From assembly GCA_963848675.1 (NCBI GenBank), contig CAWKEY010000082.1, positions 1 to 9,116 of the forward strand: 9,116 bases of DNA. The letters are read 5' to 3'. Under the pieces are notes generated by a model. That model did no database searches, was not told the DNA's origin, and was given only the letters and a program-made list of their open reading frames with translations. A program made the position numbers and the translations under genes. Positions 1 through 6,374 of this stretch are shown one piece after another. The stretch is from CAWKEY01 sp963848675. GTDB taxonomy: Bacteria > Pseudomonadota > Gammaproteobacteria > Methylococcales > Methylomonadaceae. The stretch's first letter is position 1; each line of letters begins with the position of its first letter.

Positions 1-99
1 CTTTTGTGCGGCGTTGCTGTTGCCGCTGGCGGGAAGTGAAATACCCGATGCGCTGGCAACGGCCAGCATCTGCAGAAATTCTCGACGACTGATATTCAT
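1..99 (-). CDS. soxB: SoxB N-terminus (sulfate thiohydrolase), partial
   Basis: Only the first 33 codons are present; the gene runs off the left edge. The start ATG at 99-97 has an AAGGA ribosome site about 8 bases upstream. The peptide begins MNISRREFLQMLAVASASGI, a twin-arginine (SRREFLQ) signal followed by a hydrophobic segment, which is the typical N-terminus of SoxB. SoxB is the periplasmic dimanganese enzyme that hydrolyses the sulfonate from SoxY-cysteine-S-thiosulfonate and releases sulfate. Its place directly after soxXYZA supports the call. None of the catalytic domain is visible, so identity rests on the signal peptide and context. A terminator separates it from soxA, so it is probably expressed partly or wholly on its own. 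Confidence 0.85.
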   Translation of the reverse strand, partial: MNISRREFLQMLAVASASGISLPASGNSNAAQK

Positions 100-187
100 G
101 CTGTAATCCTTGCTTGACGAGTAGGATGACCGAGTAGCGTGCTTAAAAAAGACGTGTTTGCGAGCACTTTATTCCTCAAGCGAAAAC

Positions 188-219
188 AAAAAAGCCCGGT
201 CATATGACCGGGCTTTTTT
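188..219 (-). terminator. Palindromic intrinsic terminator between soxA and soxB
   Basis: A perfect 32-base palindrome: a GCCCGGTCATATGACCGGGC core (194-213) flanked by six A and six T. It begins 12 bases past the soxA stop. On the minus strand the GC-rich hairpin is followed by a U run, as in a Rho-independent terminator. It is symmetrical, so it could act in both directions. It should end or attenuate soxXYZA transcription before soxB. Confidence 0.85.
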
Positions 220-231
220 ACGCCGAGGTGG

Positions 232-1068
232 CTATTTGCGTGCACCGGGGCCGTTCATAACCAAGCCGTTACTCATGTAGGTATGGAAGTATTCAAGCGC
301 CTTGTATTCGTCACTTTGCGACTTGAACGGTTTGGCACGCACCTGTTTGTTACAGCCACCATAACGGCGATGCAGGGTGCCCAGGCCACCCCACTTGGAA
401 CGATATACCGGGAAGTGAGTGGTTTGCCCCAGAGCCGGACTGAGAAGGTCGGCACGAATGCGGTTGCCGGCGTTCGACACGTGACAATCGGCGCAGGACA
501 TGTTGAGCTGGCCCCGTTTGGCATAGTAGTGGTTCTTGCCGCGCGTATAGGCAGCCATGGCACCCTCGTCACCCGCAACCACGACATTGGTCTTGTTGCC
601 GCGCGAGGTGTAGCTCATATAGGCAGAGATATCGGCAATTGCGCCTTTGCTCCACTTTAGCGGTTCCGCACCGTTTTGACTGCGGCACTCGTTGATTGCA
701 CTTTCCAGGGTAACGATTTTGCCTGTTGCAGTATCATAATACGGATAGTCCTGTTTGATGCCGATGCCATCGTTACGAAAACAGCTGGCATAGGTTTTAC
801 CGTTTTTAAACGGCGTGTTGAATGCCTGTTTGCCGTTATCGATATTAAGCTCGTAGGGCGGGAACTCCTCGATAGCTTCCCATTGTTCGCGGGAAGCCAG
901 GTCGATAGCGTAAACGCCATTGACGTATTCCTTGAAAGGTACGTCAGGGAAACGTTCTGCGAAATAGGCACGGAACTCTTTCAGATCCTCTTGAGGACTG
1001 GCCTGGACTGCAACGGATGCAGCGCTGAGAAGGCCCAGAGTTGCGGCGATGGTTAGCAGTTTTTTCAT
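232..1068 (-). CDS. soxA: SoxA, monoheme c-type cytochrome subunit of SoxXA
   Basis: 278 residues. SoxA with SoxX forms the periplasmic cytochrome that oxidatively conjugates thiosulfate to the SoxY cysteine. A Sec signal peptide ends near VQA/SPQ (residues 23/24). There is one heme-attachment motif, CADCH (192-196). Cys239, in GGCNKQVRAKPF, fits the conserved ligand cysteine that carries a persulfide in characterised SoxA proteins. The N-terminal heme site of diheme SoxA is missing: only single cysteines, C96 and C128, lie in that domain. In monoheme SoxA such a pair is expected to form a disulfide. An upstream in-frame start at 1113 would precede the signal peptide with 15 odd residues. The ATG at 1068 has GGAGGTGGAG just upstream and was chosen. 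It is the last gene of the operon, 50 bp after soxZ. Confidence 0.95.
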   Translation of the reverse strand: MKKLLTIAATLGLLSAASVAVQASPQEDLKEFRAYFAERFPDVPFKEYVNGVYAIDLASREQWEAIEEFPPYELNIDNGKQAFNTPFKNGKTYASCFRNDGIGIKQDYPYYDTATGKIVTLESAINECRSQNGAEPLKWSKGAIADISAYMSYTSRGNKTNVVVAGDEGAMAAYTRGKNHYYAKRGQLNMSCADCHVSNAGNRIRADLLSPALGQTTHFPVYRSKWGGLGTLHRRYGGCNKQVRAKPFKSQSDEYKALEYFHTYMSNGLVMNGPGARK

Positions 1069-1118
1069 AGGTTCTCCACCTCCGGTTACGGATGTTATCC
1101 AAGCGGGTTGCATTCTTA

Positions 1119-1430
1119 TCAGCTGACCTGGGTTTCTGCCGAGTCACTTTCACCCTTGTTGTCGACCCAGCTCAGTTTAATTGTGTCGCCGGCTTTTGCG
1201 CCCGCAAACTTGAATGACAGGTAGGGGTTTTTCGAAATAGCCCCTCCCCACAGGGCAGTCAGAACCTTGTTGCCGCCGTGTTCGCAGGTGACTTCCTGAA
1301 TGAAGTGCGCTGGAATCGCTTTACCCGTTTTCTTGTCTTTAACCAGACCGGTATCCATCGGGTGTTTGATCAATGCCTTGACAGTGGTAATGTCGCCGCT
1401 CATTTTTGCTCGAATCTTGATCGATGCCAT
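1119..1430 (-). CDS. soxZ: SoxZ, sulfur-carrier complex subunit
   Basis: 103 residues, the usual SoxZ length, with no signal peptide. SoxZ pairs with SoxY and is thought to be exported with it through the twin-arginine signal of SoxY; it helps present the SoxY swinging arm to the enzymes of the cycle. The sequence is an all-beta immunoglobulin-like fold with family hallmarks: IKHPMDTG (21-28), IPAHFIQEV (39-47) and a WGGAISKNPYLSF segment (61-73). The ATG at 1430 has AGAGGA upstream at slightly long spacing. It lies 22 bp after soxY and 50 bp before soxA in the same operon. Confidence 0.96.
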   Translation of the reverse strand: MASIKIRAKMSGDITTVKALIKHPMDTGLVKDKKTGKAIPAHFIQEVTCEHGGNKVLTALWGGAISKNPYLSFKFAGAKAGDTIKLSWVDNKGESDSAETQVS

Positions 1431-1452
1431 TTTAATATATCCTCTAAACTAA

Positions 1453-1926
1453 TTAACCGCCGCAGCCACCGATAGTGACCTTGACTTCTTTACCGGTGCT
1501 GTACAGTTTTCCGTCAGCCTTCACAACGGCAATCACACTGGATGTCTTGCCCATCTTGATGCGGGTGGATACGAAGCCTTCTGCACCGGCGCCCAGAACA
1601 AAGGATGCTGTCATGGGCGATGCATTCTTTTCAGCGATGATGCTGATGGACGCCGGATTCGCAATGCTGGTTTCCACTGAAACAGGCACCACGGCTCCGT
1701 TTTCTGCGATATCCGGCGCGCGAATGGAAATCTTGTCCGAACCTTCCAGCTGGTGAGATCCCATCAAAGCGTCCAGAGCGCTGTCAACAGTCTTGGCTTC
1801 AAAGGCTTTTGTAGGCCAGGCAGCCAGCACCATGCGCGGGGTTAACAGCCCGGCACCCATCGCGGCGCTGACGGCCCCGGCGGCTACGGACCCTTTAAGA
1901 AAGGTTCTGCGTTTCATGTCAATCAC
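1453..1926 (-). CDS. soxY: SoxY, thiosulfate carrier protein
   Basis: 157 residues. SoxY is the periplasmic carrier on which sulfur intermediates are bound covalently. A twin-arginine signal, KRRTFLKG (5-12), is followed by a hydrophobic stretch, with likely cleavage near VLAA (33-36). The protein ends in the diagnostic GGCGG arm with the substrate cysteine at residue 155. The start is GTG at 1926: AGGAG lies 8 bases upstream of it but 17 bases from the alternative ATG at 1917, so GTG fits better. It lies 33 bp after soxX and 22 bp before soxZ. Confidence 0.96.
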   Translation of the reverse strand: MIDMKRRTFLKGSVAAGAVSAAMGAGLLTPRMVLAAWPTKAFEAKTVDSALDALMGSHQLEGSDKISIRAPDIAENGAVVPVSVETSIANPASISIIAEKNASPMTASFVLGAGAEGFVSTRIKMGKTSSVIAVVKADGKLYSTGKEVKVTIGGCGG

Positions 1927-1934
1927 TGGTCTAT

Positions 1935-1939
1935 CTCCT
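1935..1939 (-). promoter_or_regulatory. Ribosome binding site that fixes the soxY GTG start
   Basis: Minus-strand AGGAG with an 8-base spacer to GTG at 1926-1924. The nearby ATG (1917-1915) would have a 17-base spacer, so the rare start codon is preferred. Confidence 0.7.
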
Positions 1940-1959
1940 AATTTGCGTTCTACGCGCTG

Positions 1960-2340
1960 TTATAGTGTGTAGATAAATTCCACAATCTTGTCAATTTCGC
2001 TTTCGCTGAGGATCTGCTGACGCCCGAACGGTGGCATGATGCTGTTCGAGTTCATCTTGGTAGCATCCCAGATTTGTGTGCGTAACCTGGATTTATCGGG
2101 GTAACGTGCTTTCATCGCCACCAGCGGGGGGGCAATATTGCCAGGCAGGTCGCCGCCGGCGATCTGGTGGCAAGCCAGGCAATTGCCTTTCTTGCGATCG
2201 AATGTGACCGCTTTGCCCTGCTCTACAACCGAACTGGCTTCTTCTGCCAGCACCAGGCCGGGAGCAGGAAGCAATGCCATACTGCCGGCCAGCGCCAGCA
2301 TAGAACTTGCCGTTTTAAGGATGCCGGGAAATTTCCGCAT
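1960..2340 (-). CDS. soxX: SoxX, monoheme c-type cytochrome subunit of SoxXA
   Basis: 126 residues, first gene of the operon. A signal peptide (about 1-32, cleaved near VLA/EE) leads into a small class I cytochrome c. The heme motif is CLACH (54-58), and Met102 in SIMPPFG (100-106) is the expected axial ligand. The C-terminal LSESEIDKIVEFIYTL helix is typical. With SoxA it forms the SoxXA complex. Two adjacent ATG codons (2343 and 2340) follow AAGGAGGAC. GGAGG is 2 bases from the first and 5 from the second, so 2340 is preferred. A longer in-frame start at 2406 is rejected because it would bury the signal peptide. Confidence 0.94.
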   Translation of the reverse strand: MRKFPGILKTASSMLALAGSMALLPAPGLVLAEEASSVVEQGKAVTFDRKKGNCLACHQIAGGDLPGNIAPPLVAMKARYPDKSRLRTQIWDATKMNSNSIMPPFGRQQILSESEIDKIVEFIYTL

Positions 2341-2429
2341 CATGTCCTCCTTCAGTACACTTCGAAATAGTTGTGCCAGCTGCCTGGCAATGGGCCGCCA
2401 AGTCATAGCAAGCCCCGCAGTTTAAGAAC

Positions 2430-2448
2430 AGCTTTTAATGTAAAAGCT
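2430..2448 (-). promoter_or_regulatory. Inverted repeat at the soxX transcription start, candidate operator
   Basis: AGCTTTTA and TAAAAGCT are perfect 8-base arms around a 3-base centre. The repeat starts 2 bases downstream of the predicted -10 box and so covers the expected transcription start, a usual place for a repressor site. In Paracoccus and relatives sox genes are repressed by an ArsR-family SoxR. Whether such a protein acts here cannot be seen. Confidence 0.55.
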
Positions 2449-2450
2449 GA

Positions 2451-2479
2451 AATATAGTTCGCTGTTGCCCTATAGTCAA
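2451..2479 (-). promoter_or_regulatory. Sigma70-type promoter of soxXYZA
   Basis: Read on the minus strand: TTGACT (2479-2474), a 17-base spacer, then TATATT (2456-2451). Each hexamer matches the consensus at 5 of 6 positions. The predicted start near 2444 gives a leader of about 100 bases before soxX. It lies in the 232 bp gap between bepA and soxX, so the sox operon need not depend on bepA transcription. Confidence 0.7.
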
Positions 2480-2572
2480 AACGAGTTGCTCGTTTAGTGA
2501 ATAAAAGTACTCTTTAAAACAGTACTAAGCCGGAGGACGGGGTAGACAAAGCTTTTATTCCCATAGGGCCGG

Positions 2573-4030
2573 TTATTTTTGTTGACGGGCTGCCAGGATT
2601 TGCTTGAACTCCTTCAAGCGGGCCTGTATGCGAGCCTGGTCATACTGACTGAGACCTTTATGGTTAAGTGCCTGTTTAAGCTGGTCAATGGCTAGCTTGG
2701 GGTTGCCATACAGGTTATAGACTTCTGCTGAGGCGATATTGGTCTCCCAGGCGGGGCCACTGATGCTGGCCGCCTTGGCCCATAGTTTGTAGATCTCGGC
2801 TGTGCGCGCCTGCTTATTGCGTAACATTTTCTGGACCTGGTCACGCGCCCGCTTCGCCTGGCCGGCCTGTATTAATGCTGCCACGTAATACTGGCCGACA
2901 ATCAGGTCGCCGGGGTACAGGCTTAGTGTATCTTTATAGAGACTCAGGGCTTCCTGTGTTTGCCCGCTTTCGAGTTGTATTTGCGCCAGCGCGGTGCGGT
3001 ACATCGCGCGATCGGGGTCATTTTTCAGCAGCCCCAGCAACTGTTTTTGTGCTTTTTCGTCAGCGCCGTTACGCCAGTATGCCAGCGCCAGTCCATAGTG
3101 TTCGGCGGGGCCGGCAGAGGTCTTGCCTGCACGGGATTGATAGTCCTTGAGAACAGCCTGCGGGTTGTTCGAATCCAGCACCTTCAAGCGGACGCGTACT
3201 AACTGGAATTCCAGGGAGTCGAGTTCCTTGCCGTGGCCGTACTCCTCGGCACGAGACATGGATTCGGCAATTCGGTCAGTGGTGACCGGGTGGGTGCTGA
3301 GGAATTCCGGCATATTATTGCCATACAGGCGGGTGGACTGGTGCAGGCGTTCGAAGAAACTGGGCATGCCATAGGGATCGATGCCGGATCGGGCCAGTGT
3401 CTGGATGCCGATACGGTCCGCCTCTTTTTCATTGGCGCGGGTAAAATTCAGCTGACGTTGGATGTTACCGGCCTGAATCGCTGAAACGCCGGCGATACCG
3501 GCATCGGCGTTTTCGGTCGCCACGCCCAGCAGAATGGCGGCAATCATGCCTGCTACTGTAGGCAGGTTCATCTGGTTAGCGCTTTCATAGGCGCGTAGCA
3601 GGTGGCGCTGAGTGACGTGCGCGATTTCGTGCGCCATTACGCCGGCGAGTTCGCTTTCGTTGCGCGCGGTAAGCATTAAACCGGTATGTATGCCGATATA
3701 ACCACCCGGTCCGGCAAACGCGTTGACGGCGGAGTCCTTTACCACGAAAAAGGTGAAGGGATAACTGGGGGCGTCGCTGTTGGCGACCAGCCGGTCACCC
3801 AGTTGCCGGATGTAGCCGTCTATTTGCGGGTCGCTGATGAGCGTCGCCTGAGAGCGAATACTATTCATGAATGCCCCGCCCAGTTCCATTTCCTGGGCGG
3901 GCGAAATCAGTGAACCGCTGGAGTCTCCGAAATCCGGAAGCTCGTTACCGGTTACTTCGCTCGAAACAAAAGAGACAGGATAGACGAGTGTTCCGGACAG
4001 AACGGCAATTATTATCCAACGAAATTTCAT
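2573..4030 (-). CDS. bepA: BepA-like periplasmic M48 metalloprotease/chaperone with TPR domain
   Basis: 485 residues, the usual size for BepA (YfgC). BepA works in the periplasm on outer-membrane protein assembly, promoting LptD maturation and degrading stalled substrates. A signal peptide covers about residues 1-24. The zinc-protease domain (about 40-260) has HEIAH (134-138), the third ligand Glu201 in NEKEADRIG (200-208), and His247 in STHPVTTDR matching the fourth, latch histidine of E. coli BepA. The C-terminal part (about 300-480) is alpha-helical with TPR-like repeats. The ATG at 4030 begins a good signal peptide but has only a weak ribosome site. It diverges from the rhodanese gene. 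The 232 bp downstream gap holds the sox promoter and no clear terminator for bepA. Confidence 0.9.
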   Translation of the reverse strand: MKFRWIIIAVLSGTLVYPVSFVSSEVTGNELPDFGDSSGSLISPAQEMELGGAFMNSIRSQATLISDPQIDGYIRQLGDRLVANSDAPSYPFTFFVVKDSAVNAFAGPGGYIGIHTGLMLTARNESELAGVMAHEIAHVTQRHLLRAYESANQMNLPTVAGMIAAILLGVATENADAGIAGVSAIQAGNIQRQLNFTRANEKEADRIGIQTLARSGIDPYGMPSFFERLHQSTRLYGNNMPEFLSTHPVTTDRIAESMSRAEEYGHGKELDSLEFQLVRVRLKVLDSNNPQAVLKDYQSRAGKTSAGPAEHYGLALAYWRNGADEKAQKQLLGLLKNDPDRAMYRTALAQIQLESGQTQEALSLYKDTLSLYPGDLIVGQYYVAALIQAGQAKRARDQVQKMLRNKQARTAEIYKLWAKAASISGPAWETNIASAEVYNLYGNPKLAIDQLKQALNHKGLSQYDQARIQARLKEFKQILAARQQK

Positions 4031-4108
4031 TTGATAAGAGAATACCCTAGTCGACTTTCGGAAACTACCGTTGGCCCGGCAAATTGCTCGGATAAGCCCG
4101 CCCTTTAG

Positions 4109-4137
4109 TTGACATGTGGTGCATTCCGGTAAAGAAT
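4109..4137 (+). promoter_or_regulatory. Predicted promoter of the rhodanese gene
   Basis: A consensus TTGACA (4109-4114), a 17-base spacer and AAGAAT (4132-4137; 4 of 6 to TATAAT). The start would fall near 4144, about 23 bases before the ATG. A TATAAT at 4148-4153 has no -35 box and lies too close to the ribosome site to be the main -10. Confidence 0.5.
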
Positions 4138-4166
4138 ATTAGAAATATATAATATATGGTGGATTT

Positions 4167-4515
4167 ATGTCTTATATTGAGGAAATTGATAGTCACGAGC
4201 TGTCGGCATGGATGGAAGCGGACCCTGAGGGTTTCCTTCTGATATGACGTGCGCAGTCCTGCGGAAATGGCTCAGGGTGTTTTGCCCAATGCCGAACCGG
4301 TCCCCATGCATCTCGTGCCAGTCAGGATGGAGGCGTGGCGTAGCCAGGCGAAAATCGTATTTTATTGCCGTAGTGGTGCACGTTCAGCGCAGGTTTGTGC
4401 TTTTTTGCAGCAGCAGGGTTTTAGTCAGGTGTTCAATCTGCGCGCTGGTATTATTGACTGGTATCGGCAGGGATACACCATTGAAGCGCCCGGGCTTACC
4501 CGTATGGCCAGTTGA
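4167..4515 (+). CDS. Single-domain rhodanese sulfurtransferase, apparent +1 frameshift
   Basis: The ATG at 4167 (GGTGG 4 bases upstream) reads MSYIEEIDSHELSAWMEADP and on to FLLI, then meets TGA at 4244-4246. Shifting by one base gives FLLIDVRSPAEMAQG, exactly the expected second strand and loop of a rhodanese, and then reads to TGA at 4515. The corrected protein has 115 residues, with the active-site cysteine C67 in the CRSGAR loop (67-72). Such proteins move sulfane sulfur as a cysteine persulfide in the cytoplasm and often pass it to TusA, encoded next. A GTG at 4249 could start a shorter product, but that would lack the first beta strand and helix. The extra base lies in GATATGAC (4241-4248). 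A sequencing error, a true mutation or recoding are all possible. Confidence 0.8.
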
Positions 4516-4564
4516 TCAGGCACTTCCCGGTTGCCTGCTCAATAGGGCTATATAGAGGTTTGGC

Positions 4565-4593
4565 TTGCGTTTGGCCGGTACTTATCCTATAAA
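4565..4593 (+). promoter_or_regulatory. Predicted promoter of tusA
   Basis: TTGCGT (4565-4570), a 17-base spacer and TATAAA (4588-4593; 5 of 6 to consensus). It lies in the 142 bp gap between the rhodanese stop and tusA, so tusA can be transcribed even if the rhodanese message is stopped early. Confidence 0.5.
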
Positions 4594-4657
4594 GGCGGCC
4601 CATCTTCTGGAACCGACCGACGGTTAATCATAAATACACGTTAAGGAGCGCTGTACG

Positions 4658-4888
4658 ATGGCAAATTTTGACGAAGAATTAGACGCATCCGGACTGAACT
4701 GCCCGCTGCCGATCCTGCGCGCCAAAAAAGCGCTGAATACCCTGGACAGTGGTAAAATACTGCGCATTATTGCGACCGACCCGGGTTCTGTGAAGGACTT
4801 CGAAGCCTTCGCCAAGCAGACCGGTAATGAGTTGCTGGAATCCAAGGAAGTCGGCGGAAAGTACGAATTTCTGATCAAGAAAGCGTAA
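4658..4888 (+). CDS. tusA: TusA-family sulfur carrier protein
   Basis: 76 residues, the usual TusA/SirA size. TusA proteins are small cytoplasmic sulfur carriers. They serve tRNA 2-thiouridine and molybdenum-cofactor synthesis in many bacteria and sulfur delivery to oxidative enzymes in sulfur oxidisers. The motif LDASGLNCPLPILRAKKAL (8-26) holds the acceptor Cys15 in CPLP, followed by the family's TDPGS (40-44). The ATG has AAGGAG 9 bases upstream. Location next to bepA resembles the Pseudomonas arrangement of a bepA homologue beside a TusA-like gene (PA1005/PA1006). The upstream rhodanese instead recalls the rhd-tusA pair of sulfur oxidisers. No dsrE2-like gene follows; a terminator does. 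Which role applies cannot be told from sequence. Confidence 0.92.
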   Translation: MANFDEELDASGLNCPLPILRAKKALNTLDSGKILRIIATDPGSVKDFEAFAKQTGNELLESKEVGGKYEFLIKKA

Positions 4889-4904
4889 GCAGCTGCGGGT
4901 CTAT

Positions 4905-4945
4905 AAAAAAGGGGTCGGAGGCATGTAGCCTCCGACCCCTTTTTT
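4905..4945. terminator. Strong bidirectional terminator between tusA and the FadL gene
   Basis: AAAAAAGGGGTCGGAGGC (4905-4922) and its exact complement (4928-4945) form an 18 bp stem with a 5-base loop. U runs are produced on both strands, so it can stop tusA from the left and the convergent FadL gene from the right. Confidence 0.92.
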
Positions 4946-4963
4946 ACGTCTGCTCCGAACCCG

Positions 4964-4991
4964 GTCAAAAGGGTCTATGACCCGTTTTGAC
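4964..4991. terminator. Second hairpin after the FadL gene
   Basis: GTCAAAAGGGTC (4964-4975) pairs with GACCCGTTTTGAC (4979-4991) with one bulged base and a TAT loop. It lies 14 bases past the FadL stop on the minus strand. There is no U tail outside the stem, so it may stabilise the mRNA end or aid the terminator at 4905-4945 rather than terminate alone. Confidence 0.4.
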
Positions 4992-5005
4992 GTTCTCCTT
5001 CAGGT

Positions 5006-6374
5006 CTAGATCTTCCATACCAGCTGGGCGCTGATGATGTCAACGTCGGTGTCGTTGTATTCACCGTTTATGTTGCCCGTCGTTGGTTCGCCGCTGTTGA
5101 TTTTCGGTTCATCAACAAACAGGTGTGTATAGGCCACGTCGATACCGAGGGACTCAGTGACCTGGTAACCAAAGCCCAACGCTGCCCAGATCCGGTCGTC
5201 GCCGGGGATGCGGGCTGTCCGGTGCTCGGCGTCGGGAATCGGTGTTTGGTCGTAGGCGGTACCGGCGCGGAACGTCCAGCTGCTGCTATAGCGGTAATCC
5301 ACGCCCAGGGAAAAGCGCCAGACGTCTTCCCAGTTTTCGTCGATAACGGTATCCGGCTGGAACGAGTCGTAGCTCAATCCTCAATTCGTCGAAATTATCC
5401 CAGCCGGTCCAGGTGGCGTCCGCCATCACCGACCAGCGGCTGCTGAGGTCGTGATAGACACTCAATGAGGCGGTCTGTGGCAGATCGACATCAGCGCTGG
5501 CGTCGGTTCTTACAAAAAAATTGACGCTGGAAAGCTGCTGGAGGGTGTCCCTGAACCGCGCCTTGCCGGTCAGGTTCTGCTGGATTTTGGAGCGATAGGA
5601 CAGGCCGATGCGCGTGCCGGGCAGTGGCTCATACAAAATGCCGGCGTTGTAACCGCCGGCCCAGTTATCGCCCTCGACCTTGCCAAAGGCATCGCTGCCC
5701 TGCGGGGTGAGACCGGCACACTGTGTTGGGTCTCCGCCAGGGAAGCTGGCAAGGATGGGTGCGCACAGGCTGCCCTGGTCGATGTACCGGGTCAGTTTGA
5801 CATCGATGTACTGCATGTTGAAGCCGGCGCCGACAGACAGCTTGTCATTGACCTTGTAGGCCAGCGACGGGTTGATATTGATGGTTTTTAGGTCGGATTC
5901 GATGGCGTGGTAGCGGCCCTTCCAGCCATCATCGTATTCGGTGGACAGCCCGAACGGCGCATTGATGCCGACGCCGAAAAAGATGCCGCTGCCCAGCGGT
6001 GCTGTGAAATACAGGTTGGGTACGATACCGTCAGCACCGGCGTTGCCGCCGTTACCGCCTGACACGGGTATGGGCGTAGGTTGCAAGCCTGCAGGGTCTG
6101 GAGCTGTGGCCGTACCGTCGAAACTGGCTGATGTTTTTATCCAGTGCGCGCCGACGATTACCTGGCGGGGTAATCGGGTCATGCCGGCGGGATTGAAGTA
6201 GATGGTGGATGCGTCGTTAGCGAAAGCAGCCGCCCCGGCGTAGGCGTTACCCTGTTGGCTGGCGCTCTGGTCGATCAGCGCGAAACCCGATGCCATGCTG
6301 GTGGACGTGCAGGCGACCAGGACTCCCATGGAGAGTGATCTAAGTAACAAGAAACCGACTTGTCGTTTTCGCAT
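5006..6374 (-). CDS. FadL-family outer-membrane transport protein, apparent frameshift
   Basis: FadL-type 14-strand barrels let hydrophobic molecules pass the outer membrane. The first frame, from ATG 6374 (GGAGG 8 bases upstream), gives a signal peptide ending SMA/SGFALIDQSAS (28/29). The mature N-terminus and the hatch motif FNPAGM (60-65) are typical. The frame holds to DELRI (Ile333, codon 5378-5376). Omitting one base at 5375 then gives SYDSFQPDTVIDENWEDVWR, the expected next strand, and runs to TAG at 5006: 455 residues in all, a normal FadL length, ending in the barrel strand SAQLVWKI. Without correction the first frame diverges and ends at 5286. The shift lies in a tandem near-repeat (5372-5385). 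LVAC (19-22) resembles a lipobox, but the family's conserved mature start supports ordinary signal peptidase cleavage. The substrate is unknown. Confidence 0.85.
5372..5385 (-). repeat. 7-base tandem near-repeat at the FadL frameshift
   Basis: On the minus strand ATTGAGG is followed directly by ATTGAGC. The reading frame breaks inside this pair. Removing one base, or one whole 7-base unit, restores the downstream frame, so slippage or duplication here could explain the break. Confidence 0.6.

Noticed and set aside
119..137. CGAGTAG direct repeat (119-125 and 131-137) before soxB
   Set aside because: Only 7 bases, not placed relative to any promoter element, and likely by chance.
283..660. 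Long open frames opposite soxA
   Set aside because: They are antisense to a clearly coding cytochrome gene, with no ribosome site or recognisable protein.
2561..2569. CCCATAGGG palindrome past the bepA stop as a terminator
   Set aside because: The stem is three GC pairs with no proper U run, too weak for termination.
4148..4153. Perfect TATAAT before the rhodanese gene as the main -10 box
   Set aside because: No -35 at 16-18 bases, and transcription would start inside the ribosome site; TTGACA/AAGAAT fits better.
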